Shown here: positions 1-9,012 of the stretch, one piece after another
How the letters are laid out: the number at the start of each line of letters is the position of its first letter
How positions within the stretch are numbered: the stretch's first letter is position 1
Assembly: GCF_001295265.1 (NCBI RefSeq)
Contig: NZ_LJOD01000016.1
Span: 46,687-110,686, forward strand
From: Chryseobacterium indologenes
GTDB lineage: Bacteria; Bacteroidota; Bacteroidia; Flavobacteriales; Weeksellaceae
Direction: 5' to 3'
Length of the DNA: 64,000 nucleotides
The notes under the pieces: model-generated
What the model was told of the DNA's origin: nothing
Database searches by the model: none
Seen by the model: the letters and a program-made list of their open reading frames with translations, nothing else
Position numbers and translations under genes: made by a program

Positions 1-759
1 TTGTGCTGAGGCTCCGCTGATTTTAGGCAGAATCCTGAAAAGCTCGTAATCCCAGTTGTATTTTCCTTCGGCAACATTAGGGTGATAGTATTTTAAATAT
101 CCCCAGATCAGTCCAAGATTTTTTAAATTATAAAGGTTCTTTTTGCTCACATCAATACTGCTGATTTTGGATCCGTTGTCAAATTCCTTATCAAGATCGG
201 CATTGAACAGCTTCTTCTGGAAGACAGCCGCATCCTGGATATCTTTGCCGTCAATGGTTATTTTAATATCATCAAACCAGGCTTTTCCTTTTCCTGTTAA
301 AAGCGTACCGATGAAGATTTTCTTGGTATTTTCAGGAGACAGATCAAGGGTAGTTTCATATCTTGTCCAGGGTGTGGTACCTTTAATCTCTTTTTTCTGC
401 ATGTTGTCGAATCCTATTTTCGGATCAATACGCATCCAGAATCCGGCAAAACCATCAGCTACATCTTCTGTTTTGATATAGCCGGAAATCGTAATTTTTT
501 TACCTGCATAATTTTCAGGAAGAATACGCATGAGCCCTACCATCCCAGGTTTTTCTGAAGCCTGAGCTAAAACAGAGTATTTTCCTTCGTATTTTTCCTT
601 GTCGTCTATGGAAACAGATGATTTGGGCGCGTCAATAACACTCCACGATTTCGGAAGATTATTCTCGTTATTTTCAAAATTCAGATTATCAATTTTCGTT
701 TGGCTTTGATAGCTTGTGAAAAACAGAAGCAGAGTGAGTGCTGTAATGTTTTTTTTCAT
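1..759 (-). CDS. S41 family peptidase, N-terminal part (cut by window edge)
   Basis: The gene starts at the ATG at 759 on the minus strand and stays open to base 1, so 253 codons are seen and the catalytic part lies outside the window. The start reads MKKNITALTLLLFFTSYQSQ, a signal peptide. Residues about 25-170 look like a carbohydrate-binding-like beta domain (SWSVIDAP, ISGYIKTEDVADGFAGFWMRI, GKAWFDDIKI). Then follows NLGLIWGYLKYYHP, which in Bacteroidetes typically precedes the C-terminal-processing-peptidase (S41) domain. A secreted or periplasmic serine protease is therefore likely. The catalytic Ser/Lys cannot be seen, so the family call rests on that linker motif and the domain order. 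Confidence 0.72.
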   Translation of the reverse strand, partial: MKKNITALTLLLFFTSYQSQTKIDNLNFENNENNLPKSWSVIDAPKSSVSIDDKEKYEGKYSVLAQASEKPGMVGLMRILPENYAGKKITISGYIKTEDVADGFAGFWMRIDPKIGFDNMQKKEIKGTTPWTRYETTLDLSPENTKKIFIGTLLTGKGKAWFDDIKITIDGKDIQDAAVFQKKLFNADLDKEFDNGSKISSIDVSKKNLYNLKNLGLIWGYLKYYHPNVAEGKYNWDYELFRILPKISGASAQ

Positions 760-916
760 GGTATTTTTCTTTTTCCCAAATCTAGGAAGTTAAAAAAATA
801 TAAGGTAGCCGGAACCTATTTTTTAAGGAAATTTTATAAGTAGAGGTTTTATTTTAAGGAAATTTTAAGAAATAAAAAACTTTTCATATGCGAAGAGCCA
901 TTCAGTTTTGAATCAA

Positions 917-924
917 TATTTTTG
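917..924 (+). promoter_or_regulatory. TAnnTTTG -7 box before MATE gene
   Basis: TATTTTTG matches the Bacteroidetes -7 consensus TAnnTTTG, 20 bp before the MATE start. No clear -33 TTTG is seen at the usual spacing. Confidence 0.4.
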
Positions 925-944
925 CTTAAAATAAATCAGGCAGA

Positions 945-2339
945 ATGTCAAAATATATCAGTTTTATTAAAAAAGCATTAAGCGGGGAGGAAGCAGACTA
1001 TACAAAAGCGGATATCAGAAGTGCCGTACTTCTTTTAGCCATTCCGATGATGTTGGAAATGGCGATGGAATCTGTTTTTGCGTTGGTGGATCTATATTTT
1101 GTAGGACATTTAAAAGAAAGTGGCTATGCGATACAAACGGTTGGTCTTACCGAATCTGTACTTTCTGTAATGTATTCTATTGCGATTGGAATGAGTATGG
1201 CGGCAACAGCTTTAGTAGCAAGAAGAATCGGGGAAAAAAATCCGGAGCAGGCTTCCAGAAGTGCAGCGCAGGTTCTGCTGGTGTCATTTGCTGTTACTTT
1301 TATTCTGAGTATCCTGGGTGTTATTTTTGCTGAAGAAATCTTAATTCTGATGGGTTCAAAACCGGAAGCCGCAGCTTATGGAAAGGATTTTACAAGGATT
1401 ATGATGGGAAGCAGTGTGATCATTATGCTTTTGTTCCTGATCAACGGTATTTTCAGAGGAGCCGGAAATGCTGCTATTGCCATGAAATCTCTCTGGATTG
1501 CTAATATTGCCAATATTATCCTCTGTCCGGTCTTGATCAAAGGTTTCGGACCGGTTCCGGCTATGGGACTGACGGGAGCAGCTCTGGCCACTACTATCGG
1601 AAGGAGTATAGGCGTTATTTATCAGTTATATCATCTTTTAGTTGCAGATACCCAGATCAGGATCAGGCTGTCCTATTTTAATCCTCAGTTTGATCTGATA
1701 AAGTCCATTGTGAAAATTGCTACGCCCGGTATTTTTCAGTTTGTAATTGCTTCATGCAGCTGGATTTTCCTTGCCCAGCTGGTGGCTACTACTGGTGGAG
1801 AGGATGCTTCCGCAGGTTATCAGACGGCTTTGAGGCTGATGATGTTCTTTATGCTTCCGGCATGGGGATTAAGCAATGCTGCATCTACACTGGTCGGACA
1901 GAATATGGGAGCGGGCGAAATGCTGAGAGCAGAACAGTCTGTGATGAAAACCGTGAAGTATAACGTCATTTTCATGCTGGCTGTAAGTCTTATTTTTTTC
2001 CTGCTGGGAGATTTTCTGGTAGGATTTTTTACCCAGGAAACAGAGATTAAGGCTTTTGCTAAAAATGCCCTGCACATTATGAGTACCGGTTTTATTTTCT
2101 ACGGAATAGGAATGGTCATGATCAATGCATTTAACGGAGCCGGGGATACCTGGACACCTACATGGGTGAATTTTTTCGGATTCTGGCTGTTTCAGATCCC
2201 GCTGGCTTATTTTCTTTCAAAGCATCTGGGAATGGGGCCAAAAGGTGTTTTTATATCTATTCCGGCAGCAGAAACTTTAATTACCGTGGTCGCTTTTATT
2301 CTGTTTAAAAAAGGAAAGTGGAAGACGGTGAAAGTGTGA
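945..2339 (+). CDS. MATE family efflux transporter
   Basis: A 464-aa polytopic membrane protein with about 12 hydrophobic segments in two similar halves, the layout of MATE (multi antimicrobial extrusion) exporters. Recognisable stretches are AIPMMLEMAMESVFALVDLYFVG in the first helix pair (residues about 30-53), AATALVARRIGE (about 86-97), IFRGAGNAAIAM (about 168-179), and NAASTLVGQNMGAG in the second half. MATE proteins export cationic drugs and other organic compounds across the inner membrane using Na+ or H+ gradients; the substrate here is unknown. The length is usual for the family. The ATG at 945 follows a short spacer from a -7 box, and an imperfect terminator follows, so it is probably monocistronic. 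Confidence 0.93.
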   Translation: MSKYISFIKKALSGEEADYTKADIRSAVLLLAIPMMLEMAMESVFALVDLYFVGHLKESGYAIQTVGLTESVLSVMYSIAIGMSMAATALVARRIGEKNPEQASRSAAQVLLVSFAVTFILSILGVIFAEEILILMGSKPEAAAYGKDFTRIMMGSSVIIMLLFLINGIFRGAGNAAIAMKSLWIANIANIILCPVLIKGFGPVPAMGLTGAALATTIGRSIGVIYQLYHLLVADTQIRIRLSYFNPQFDLIKSIVKIATPGIFQFVIASCSWIFLAQLVATTGGEDASAGYQTALRLMMFFMLPAWGLSNAASTLVGQNMGAGEMLRAEQSVMKTVKYNVIFMLAVSLIFFLLGDFLVGFFTQETEIKAFAKNALHIMSTGFIFYGIGMVMINAFNGAGDTWTPTWVNFFGFWLFQIPLAYFLSKHLGMGPKGVFISIPAAETLITVVAFILFKKGKWKTVKV

Positions 2340-2414
2340 TCAGAGAGGACGCTGGAAGCTTCTAAAGGTTAAAATGATGGTTTAAGTTCAATATATTTTA
2401 AAGTTAAACTAAAG

Positions 2415-2454
2415 AAAGCGGTTGTAAATAATACATTACATCCGTTTTTATTTT
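2415..2454 (+). terminator. Imperfect Rho-independent terminator after MATE gene
   Basis: AGCGGTTGTAA pairs imperfectly with TTACATCCGTT across a short AT loop, followed by TTTTTATTTT. Confidence 0.5.
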
Positions 2455-2692
2455 CTGTGCTGCCTGAAATATGGCTGATAATCGGGATTGTCTTATCCTT
2501 CAATTCTCTCTAATATTGATTCCTGAAATGAACAGAATTTTGAAGTCGGAAAATAGGGCTCTGTTAACCCCTTATATATCCTTTAATTCAGGATGGAGAA
2601 GGGTTAAACTTAATTCAGGGAAAACTATTTATTGCTATATTGGCATTCATTCAAAAAGAATACAAAGAGAGTTAAATAATACGTTGAAAAAC

Positions 2693-3334
2693 ATGAAAGC
2701 TATGATTTTTAGAAAGCTATTATCTGTTGCCGCTTTTATTGTAAGTACACTATCTTTTGCTCAAATAAGGACAGGAGTATATTTTTCTTCAGATAAAAAA
2801 TACAAGGAGATTATTGATGAGGTTGGAAACCCATTATCCGGAAATCCGGTAATGATTGTACAATCATTTGTCCCTAATCATGGAAGTTATATTTGGTTTC
2901 TGAATGAAAGCAAAGCCGGAAAACCTTCTTATTTAGCAGAAACCCCAAAGGATTTACATGCGGGTATTTTTCTGGAAGATCATGGCGGATTACTCCAACA
3001 GGTAACCTTTAAAGACTTTGCACAAGGCCTGGCACAGCCCAGATACCTGGTTAACTTCTGTGAAGTAGGCGATGCTGATAAGAATGGTTTCCCTGAATTT
3101 TACCTTACTTATTTTGAAGAATCAGACGGTCTGGATGCAAAACCTCTTAAGGTGATTGTTTACACGGATATGGGTGGAAAAACATTATCAAAATCAAAAA
3201 TTACCGGATGGATCCCATTTCAGGAAGAAGATCAGTATCGTGAAGTAAAAGATGCCAATTTCAGCTTACTGCCTAAAGAGATAAGGCTGAAAGCTGAAAA
3301 AATACTGAAAGAAGCCGGAAAAGAAATGAATTAA
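2693..3334 (+). CDS. Secreted hypothetical protein
   Basis: I start it at the ATG at 2693 (MKAMIFRKLLSVAAFIVSTLSFAQ), which gives a clean signal peptide; the frame is open upstream to 2471, but that part has no signal peptide and an uncharacteristic composition. The mature part is about 190 aa. It contains GDADKNGFPEFYLTYFEESDG (about residues 122-142), an acidic Asp/Asn-rich stretch like the FG-GAP or calcium loops of exported proteins, and VIVYTDMGGK. It may belong to a Riemerella/Chryseobacterium secreted family annotated as surface-polysaccharide related, but I cannot confirm this. It is followed after 30 bp by a small membrane protein, so the two may be co-transcribed. Confidence 0.7.
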   Translation: MKAMIFRKLLSVAAFIVSTLSFAQIRTGVYFSSDKKYKEIIDEVGNPLSGNPVMIVQSFVPNHGSYIWFLNESKAGKPSYLAETPKDLHAGIFLEDHGGLLQQVTFKDFAQGLAQPRYLVNFCEVGDADKNGFPEFYLTYFEESDGLDAKPLKVIVYTDMGGKTLSKSKITGWIPFQEEDQYREVKDANFSLLPKEIRLKAEKILKEAGKEMN

Positions 3335-3364
3335 AATACCCTTGAAATCTAAATATAATTTATC

Positions 3365-3601
3365 ATGCTTTCATCTGTAGATTTAAACCTGGAAAGGGCA
3401 TTGTTTTTGGCTGTATTGATTCTGTTTTCCGGGGCCGGATTCTCATGTACACTCATTATTTTTATGATTAATTCTATCCGAAAGAAACATAAAAACGGAT
3501 GGTATTATATATTTTTATTTCTGGTTTCGGGAATTATTGCCTTAATTTTAGCTGCATCTTATTTTTATATTACCCTTGAACGGGCCGGATTCAATACATA
3601 A
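3365..3601 (+). CDS. Small two-helix membrane protein
   Basis: 78 aa with two hydrophobic helices (residues about 12-35 and 48-69) separated by a basic loop, NSIRKKHKNGWYY. The positive-inside rule suggests the loop is cytoplasmic. No family is recognised. It lies 30 bp after the secreted hypothetical gene on the same strand. Confidence 0.55.
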   Translation: MLSSVDLNLERALFLAVLILFSGAGFSCTLIIFMINSIRKKHKNGWYYIFLFLVSGIIALILAASYFYITLERAGFNT

Positions 3602-3959
3602 AAACCACTATTATCAGGGATATTTTTAACCAACACCTTTTAATACCTTTAATTCAGATTTTTTAATACAAAATAAGCAGTAAAGTTTCTCGCGATTTTT
3701 TGGAAAATTTACAATTGTGAGAGGGATTCAAAAACAAGGAGCTCAGCATTGTATCCTAATTTTGGGTGTTATTTTCTGACAGAATGAGACGCTTTTACGA
3801 AAGAATATTAAAAGAAGAGTGGCTGAAGGTTATTGAATTACTGTTACTGACAGCCATTAGCCCGGATAAACATTAATTTTTATAACTTTTATAGCTTTCT
3901 TTTTCACATCGGACTAAAATGATAAATTCTTATTTCGAACAAACACACAATAAAAAAGA
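3602..3959 (+). other. Intergenic stretch with one weak short ORF
   Basis: No convincing gene. A 30-codon ORF at 3784-3876 (MRRFYERILKEEWLKVIELL...) is helical in composition but has no supporting signal. No clear terminator or repeat is seen. Confidence 0.35.
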
Positions 3960-4115
3960 ATGGGTAAAAACAGTAACAAAAGAAAGCTGAGTGAAGAAGA
4001 AGCTGTAAAAGTAATCACTGATCCCGACCGGATTGTCGTTTCACTCAATAAAATCCCCAATCTGGAATACCGTATTGAAATCGAAAGTTTTGCGGCCGGA
4101 AAATCCCGGACTTAA
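3960..4115 (+). CDS. Small hypothetical protein (51 aa)
   Basis: ATG at 3960, stop at 4113-4115. The product MGKNSNKRKLSEEEAVKVIT... is charged and soluble, with a basic start and then a mixed helix/strand composition. It is not recognised and could be an intact small protein or the N-terminal remnant of a longer one. It ends 94 bp before the histidine-kinase start and overlaps the artificially long upstream extension of that frame, which supports the shorter kinase start. Confidence 0.4.
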   Translation: MGKNSNKRKLSEEEAVKVITDPDRIVVSLNKIPNLEYRIEIESFAAGKSRT

Positions 4116-4209
4116 TCTTTTCATAAGAAGGCTTCCGGAATTGGTCAGAGGTATTTTGTCTATATTTACATTCTCTGAGATAATACAATTTAAAAGATAT
4201 AAGGGTTTG

Positions 4210-6417
4210 ATGTACAGGTTGTTATTGATATTTACTTTGCTGGTTTTTCCGTTTTTTGCTCACGCACAGGATGCTTTAAGCAAATTGGAGAAGGAATATA
4301 ACAATACCTCAGACCAAACAGCAGAACGGTTAAACCTGGCTCCCAAATATGCTAAAGCGTTATTTCTACACAATGACAAAGATCAATCGTACCGGATTTT
4401 AAAAGCCAACATTCCCATTGCCGTCAAACAGTCAGATGGAAAATATGCCACCATCCTGTATGCAGTTCAGGCAATGAACTATCGGCTTGATAATAAAGAG
4501 ACAGAATCTTCAAAAAGTCTGGATCAGGCAAAGATATATAGCTTAAAAACGAATAATACCGAAGCGAAAGGGTATTTTGAATATGCAAAGGGATGGATTC
4601 TGGTTCGTAATAACAAAACCACCCATGCCGTTGCCTCTTACCTGAAAGCGATTGACTATTACGAAAATTCACCAACAACTTCTACTCTGTACGGAAGATT
4701 TGCTACCGTAGTTAAAGAGCTGTCCACCATTTATTCTAACCTGAATGAATACCAGCTGGAAGAAAAATACAGTAAGCAGTTTCTGGTACTGGCATCCAAA
4801 CAGAATGATCCCAATCTTATTTTCGACGCATATATGAGGATGGGCTATGTTTACGAACAGAAATATGTGCAAAATCCTTCAAATATCGACTGGAGAAACA
4901 AGGCAGAACAATATTATCTGCAGGCAGTTACTACTTTCAATAAAAGTAAGGGTACCATGTTCAACAAGAGTAATCTTTCCTACGCAGCCATTAATTTAGC
5001 CAACCTGTACACCGGTTTTGATAAGGATAAAGCAATGAAATATGCTAGGCTGGCCAATCAGGTGAGTCTGGAAACCGGCGATGCCATTCATATTGCTTCT
5101 TCATTTGGAATTCTGGCAGAGCTGGCCATTCAGGATAAAAATTATGATTTAGCCAGGTCTTATTTCTTAAAAGCTTCTATGGAAATCGGGAAAAGCCCGG
5201 TGAGAGATTACAACATAGAACTGTCAATTCTTGAATCGCTGTCCCGGATCAGCGAAGAGCAGGGCAATTACAGAGAAGCACTGACTTATTATAAAAGTTA
5301 CGTAGATAAGTATAAAAGTGTTTACGATCAGGAAAAACTGGATATTACCAAAAGACTGGAGTCACAGTTTGAGAAAGAACGGCAGGAACAGAAATATATA
5401 AAACTGCAGCTGGAAAGCGATAAAAAAGCTCAGCAGATTAAGCTGATCAATATTCTTCGGGCACAACGTGAGCAGGTTTATAACAACTTAAAGCTGGTGG
5501 AGGAAAATCAGCGGGAACGGTTGAAATTTTCAGAGCTTGAATCTGAAAAAAGAGCACAACAACTTCGGTTGGCAAAATTAGAAACCAGACAGAAGAACAA
5601 TGACATCAACACCTATAAAAAGCTGCTGGCCTTTAAAGAAAAGATCAGCACTTACTATATCATTTTTATTGTGATTTCCATTGTACTGATCATCTTATTG
5701 CTTTATGCCTATAAGCAGAGAGCTAATTCCATGAAGCAAAGGGACGAGCTGCATGCCCTGGCCCTGGAAAAAGAGAAGCAGAATTCAAAAATATCCACGC
5801 TTACGGCATTACTTGAAGGACAGGAACAGGAGCGTGGCCGCTTAGCCCGTGATCTTCATGACGGATTGGGCGGCCTGCTTTCAGGAACTAAACTTCAGCT
5901 GTCTTCTTTAACTCCTGATCAGCCAGGAAATATAAAGGACGGAATTTCAAAATCAATTACCCAGATTGACGGGGCTGTAGAAGAACTGAGACGTGTAGCC
6001 CATAATTTAATGCCCGATTTACTTATGAAATACGGTTTGGAAACAGCTATTAAGGAGTTTGCTTCCCGCATGTCCAGCAGCACATTAGACATCCATACCG
6101 AATTGATCAGTTACACAAATTCCATATCAGAAGAAAAGCAGCTGATACTGTACAGAATCATTCAGGAATTGGTCAACAATGCCATAAAACATGCCGAAAC
6201 TTCCGAAATTATTATTCAGATCAGTGAAGAAGAGAATGTTTTAAACCTTACGGTAGAAGACAACGGCAAAGGTTTTGATCCTGTAGCTTTAGATGTAAGA
6301 AAAACAGCCGGTTTTCATAATATAGAATCAAGAGTTCAGTTTTTAAAAGGAACGATGAACATCAGGTCCGAACAGAATATTGGTACCAGTATAGAACTTC
6401 AAATACCTATTCATTAA
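4210..6417 (+). CDS. TPR-containing sensor histidine kinase (HisKA_3/NarL type)
   Basis: 735 aa from the ATG at 4210 (MYRLLLIFTLLVFPFFAHAQ, a signal peptide); the same frame is open from 4033 but that extension lacks a signal. Order: signal peptide; periplasmic helical TPR-like repeats (about 25-400); long coiled coil rich in E/K/Q (about 370-475); one membrane helix (about 481-503, YYIIFIVISIVLIILLLYAY); HisKA_3 dimerisation helix with phospho-acceptor His550 in RGRLARDLHDGLGG; HATPase with N-box NELVNNAIKHAE and G-box VEDNGKGFD. The kinase would autophosphorylate on His550 and pass phosphate to the LuxR-type regulator that starts 4 bases after its stop codon (6421). The signal sensed is unknown. 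Confidence 0.93.
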   Translation: MYRLLLIFTLLVFPFFAHAQDALSKLEKEYNNTSDQTAERLNLAPKYAKALFLHNDKDQSYRILKANIPIAVKQSDGKYATILYAVQAMNYRLDNKETESSKSLDQAKIYSLKTNNTEAKGYFEYAKGWILVRNNKTTHAVASYLKAIDYYENSPTTSTLYGRFATVVKELSTIYSNLNEYQLEEKYSKQFLVLASKQNDPNLIFDAYMRMGYVYEQKYVQNPSNIDWRNKAEQYYLQAVTTFNKSKGTMFNKSNLSYAAINLANLYTGFDKDKAMKYARLANQVSLETGDAIHIASSFGILAELAIQDKNYDLARSYFLKASMEIGKSPVRDYNIELSILESLSRISEEQGNYREALTYYKSYVDKYKSVYDQEKLDITKRLESQFEKERQEQKYIKLQLESDKKAQQIKLINILRAQREQVYNNLKLVEENQRERLKFSELESEKRAQQLRLAKLETRQKNNDINTYKKLLAFKEKISTYYIIFIVISIVLIILLLYAYKQRANSMKQRDELHALALEKEKQNSKISTLTALLEGQEQERGRLARDLHDGLGGLLSGTKLQLSSLTPDQPGNIKDGISKSITQIDGAVEELRRVAHNLMPDLLMKYGLETAIKEFASRMSSSTLDIHTELISYTNSISEEKQLILYRIIQELVNNAIKHAETSEIIIQISEEENVLNLTVEDNGKGFDPVALDVRKTAGFHNIESRVQFLKGTMNIRSEQNIGTSIELQIPIH

Positions 6418-6420
6418 ACA

Positions 6421-7050
6421 ATGATAAAAGTAGCCATAACAGACGATCACCCGCTTCTATTGGAGGGGTTGAAGAATATTTTAGAAAACAGCGATACCAT
6501 AGATGTGGTAGACTGCTTTAAAAATGTTTCAGAAATGAATGAAGGCCTGGCAAAACAGCCTGTCGATATTTTGCTTTTGGACATCAATCTGGCAGATACC
6601 AACAGTATTGAACTCATCAGACCTTTAAAGAAAAAGCATGAAAACCTCCGGATTATTATGCTCAGCGTTCATAATGAGCTTCCTGTTATCAACAGTACTC
6701 TGGCTGAAGGCGCTCTGGGATACATTCAGAAAAATGCTTCTGTTTCCGAAATTCTGGAAGGTATTGCTGCTGTATATACCGGCCAACGGTTTTTATGCTC
6801 GCAAACCAGATCTGTTTTAGAGAAAAAATCACCGGACGGTTTAAACCATGTTCCGAAACTGACAAGAAGGGAAAAAGAAATTTTAGCCGAAGCAGCGAAA
6901 GGGCTTACAACCAATCAAATGGCAGAAAAACTTTTTATCAGTCCGCATACTGTAGAAAGCCACCGGAAAAATCTTATTGAAAAATTTCAGACCGCTAATC
7001 TGAGTTCAGCCATTAAGCGGGCCATAGAATACGGCCTGATTATCGAATAA
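6421..7050 (+). CDS. LuxR/NarL-family response regulator
   Basis: 209 aa. Receiver domain at residues 1-120 with acidic pair D8/D9 (ITDDHPLL), phospho-acceptor D54 (LLLDINLAD) and the conserved Lys in GYIQKNAS. The C-terminal HTH at about 146-205 reads LTRREKEILAEAAKGLTTNQ followed by ISPHTVESHRKNL, the canonical LuxR/GerE signature. It begins 4 bases after the histidine-kinase stop codon, so the pair is surely co-transcribed and cognate. It acts as a DNA-binding transcription regulator on phosphorylation; no target is evident nearby. Confidence 0.95.
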   Translation: MIKVAITDDHPLLLEGLKNILENSDTIDVVDCFKNVSEMNEGLAKQPVDILLLDINLADTNSIELIRPLKKKHENLRIIMLSVHNELPVINSTLAEGALGYIQKNASVSEILEGIAAVYTGQRFLCSQTRSVLEKKSPDGLNHVPKLTRREKEILAEAAKGLTTNQMAEKLFISPHTVESHRKNLIEKFQTANLSSAIKRAIEYGLIIE

Positions 7051-7070
7051 CCTGTTCATCCATCCAACAA

Positions 7071-7106
7071 AAAGGTCTGCTTACATCGTAAAAGCAGACC
7101 TTTTTT
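7071..7106. terminator. Bidirectional Rho-independent terminator
   Basis: AAAGGTCTGCTT pairs with AAGCAGACCTTT around a 9-nt loop, with a T run on the plus side and A run on the other. It separates the convergent response regulator and the 7137-7703 gene. Confidence 0.9.
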
Positions 7107-7136
7107 ATATAAAATCAAATAATTAGGTGTCTATCA

Positions 7137-7703
7137 TTAATCTTTAAATCTCAACGCAGCCTGGAACAGGTTTTTCTTTCCCGTTAAATCATATTCATCG
7201 TTATATACAGGCTCATACATCAGCAGGTAAACTCTCCCGTCAAAATCTTTCAGGTTGATAGGCTGATCTACCATGACGTCATAAAATCTCGTAATTGTAC
7301 GCGTGCCTGTCCACTGTTTTAAGCTGCCTTTAGGATTTTTATCAAATCTGTGATCTTTGGCATCGGTATAATACCAGTACGATGGGGCCTGGTCCATCAG
7401 AAACAGCTCTTTGTCCTTGTTATACAGTTCCTCCGCCATACCCGTATTCTGAAACCATGGCACTTCGGCATTGTAAACACCTAAAGCAGCTGCATAAATA
7501 TCTTTATTTGTGGTAGCTCCCACTAAAAAACCTTCAAGATTTGTAGAGGTAATTTCAAACTGGAATGCAGATTTTTTCAGATCATAAACATCATTAACAG
7601 GCTTGATGATTTTTCCGTCCTGCTTAATAACTACTTTTAACGACTGGGCAAAAGTCATTAAGCTTAATAAAGAAAAAAGGAGGGTTAAACTTATTTTTTT
7701 CAT
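7137..7703 (-). CDS. Secreted hypothetical protein (188 aa)
   Basis: Starts MKKISLTLLFSLLSLMTFAQ, a signal peptide ending FAQ as in many proteins here. The mature 168 aa starts with beta-type sequence (LKVVIKQDGKIIKPVNDVYD) and includes aromatic-rich PSYWYYTDAKDH and VYLLMYEPVYNDEYD. No family is recognised. It stands alone on the minus strand, with a -7 box TATCTTTG 24 bp upstream and the shared terminator downstream. Confidence 0.8.
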   Translation of the reverse strand: MKKISLTLLFSLLSLMTFAQSLKVVIKQDGKIIKPVNDVYDLKKSAFQFEITSTNLEGFLVGATTNKDIYAAALGVYNAEVPWFQNTGMAEELYNKDKELFLMDQAPSYWYYTDAKDHRFDKNPKGSLKQWTGTRTITRFYDVMVDQPINLKDFDGRVYLLMYEPVYNDEYDLTGKKNLFQAALRFKD

Positions 7704-7726
7704 TGTACATCTTTAAATAACTGCTG

Positions 7727-7734
7727 CAAAGATA
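7727..7734 (-). promoter_or_regulatory. -7 box TATCTTTG
   Basis: Matches TAnnTTTG on the minus strand, 24 bp before the ATG at 7703. Confidence 0.5.
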
Positions 7735-8047
7735 TTGGACTTTAATCCACTAAACACTGGCTGATTTCAGGGGTTTTTAAGCTTCGTTAACTCCTCTCAG
7801 TACGGGATCATAATTCCGGATTCAGGCAGGTTTGAAGCAGGAAGCTGAGGGAGAGGAGGTTTGAAAGTCAGGTAATTTGATTTTATAATGGACCTTAAGT
7901 ACCTAACCTTCTTCTAGTATTCAGATCAATAGCCAACAAAACGGCCTGATACGGGGCGTAAATGGCTGAAAACAGGGATATATATAACGGGGTATTTTAG
8001 ACAATTTTACAAACAGTAAATTAATTATTGTAAACGATTGTATAGAG
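7735..8047. other. Intergenic region, nothing recognised
   Basis: About 310 bp between divergent genes. I see no ORF, repeat or RNA; it presumably holds both upstream regions. Confidence 0.4.
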
Positions 8048-8611
8048 ATGAAAAACGTAATAATCAGCTTTTCAGTAGTGATCACTTTTCTGGCTTCCTG
8101 CTCACCTTCAGCAGAAAAAAAAGTGAATCGGACTGATTCTGCGGAGGCAAAAAAAACGGATACGGCTGCTGTGCCTACTCCGGTAAAGAAGACGATATCA
8201 AACCCAGAGCTGCCGGGCGACTTTTCAGCGCTAGTTCCTATTGATGTATTGAACAGTAAGAGTACTAATGTATATGAGAAATATGGGATAGAGTTCTCCG
8301 GTAACTGCTACTCCTGCGATCTGGCAGGCTTATCCGTGACAAAAAATAAGATGGTATGGACCAACGTCTGCGATGAGAAAGATATTTTCGAAATCACTGA
8401 CTTTTCTTTTTTTAATGAAGGAAACAAAACGATTCTGAAAACGCCGGAAAGAATTTATATTTTAACCCCAATAGATAAGGCACCCGTTTACGAGCTGGTT
8501 GTAGAAGGCCGGAAACTGGAATTGAATAACAAAAGAGTTTCCAGATATTTTACCACACAAAAGGCTATGCCTCTTTTCAAGGAGCATGACTGCGGTGATT
8601 TTGAAGGATAA
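8048..8611 (+). CDS. Hypothetical lipoprotein (187 aa)
   Basis: MKNVIISFSVVITFLASCSPSAEKK shows a lipobox (FLASC, lipidated Cys at residue 18) followed by a Lys/Thr/Ala-rich linker (to about residue 55), as usual for outer- or inner-membrane lipoproteins. The folded part holds CYSCDLAG and NVCDEKD plus a late Cys near the C-terminus (EHDCGDFEG), possibly disulphides. No family is recognised. Confidence 0.8.
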   Translation: MKNVIISFSVVITFLASCSPSAEKKVNRTDSAEAKKTDTAAVPTPVKKTISNPELPGDFSALVPIDVLNSKSTNVYEKYGIEFSGNCYSCDLAGLSVTKNKMVWTNVCDEKDIFEITDFSFFNEGNKTILKTPERIYILTPIDKAPVYELVVEGRKLELNNKRVSRYFTTQKAMPLFKEHDCGDFEG

Positions 8612-8846
8612 TAAAATGCTTAAAGAATGTCAGTTCAGAATAAAAAGTTTTTATTGATGAAGTTTTGAAGAATTAATCTGTTTTTTACTTCCAGCCTTTT
8701 AATTTAAGTCAAAATAAATAGATTTCCAGTTGAACGGGGTAGTATTAAACTTCCATCTTCCCACTTTTATAAAAATTTTAACAGCTTTATTTCCTGTGTT
8801 TTAAGCCGTTTTTTGTAAATTCGTTTTAATCAACAAATACTTTACT

Positions 8847-8960
8847 ATGGGAAAAGGAGACAAAAAATCAAGAAGAGGAAAGATCAATTCGGGAAGCTAT
8901 GGAAAAAGAAGACCGAGAAAATCCTCTAAAAGGGCTGCCGAAAACAAAGCAAAGTCGTAA
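8847..8960 (+). CDS. 30S ribosomal protein THX
   Basis: 37 aa, MGKGDKKSRRGKINSGSYGK then RRPRKSSKR, extremely Lys/Arg-rich. This is the short THX (bTHX) protein found in the 30S head of Thermus and Bacteroidetes ribosomes. It has its own strong downstream terminator. It is short enough to be missed by ordinary gene calling. Confidence 0.9.
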   Translation: MGKGDKKSRRGKINSGSYGKRRPRKSSKRAAENKAKS

Positions 8961-8965
8961 AAGTA

Positions 8966-8996
8966 AAAAGGCCGGAGAAACTTCTCCGGCCTTTTC
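8966..8996. terminator. Bidirectional terminator between THX and DUF937 genes
   Basis: AAAAGGCCGGAGAA pairs perfectly with TTCTCCGGCCTTTT, a 14-bp stem with A and T flanks serving both convergent genes. Confidence 0.92.
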
Positions 8997-9012
8997 AGAT
9001 ATACAAATTAAA

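Noticed and set aside
143..481. Plus-strand frame of 112 codons
   Set aside because: It lies antisense within the S41 peptidase gene, whose frame has a signal peptide and family motifs.
2471..2692. Upstream extension of the secreted hypothetical gene
   Set aside because: The signal peptide begins at 2693; the extension has no conserved features.
4033..4209. Upstream extension of the histidine kinase
   Set aside because: It overlaps a separate small frame, and the signal peptide begins at 4210.
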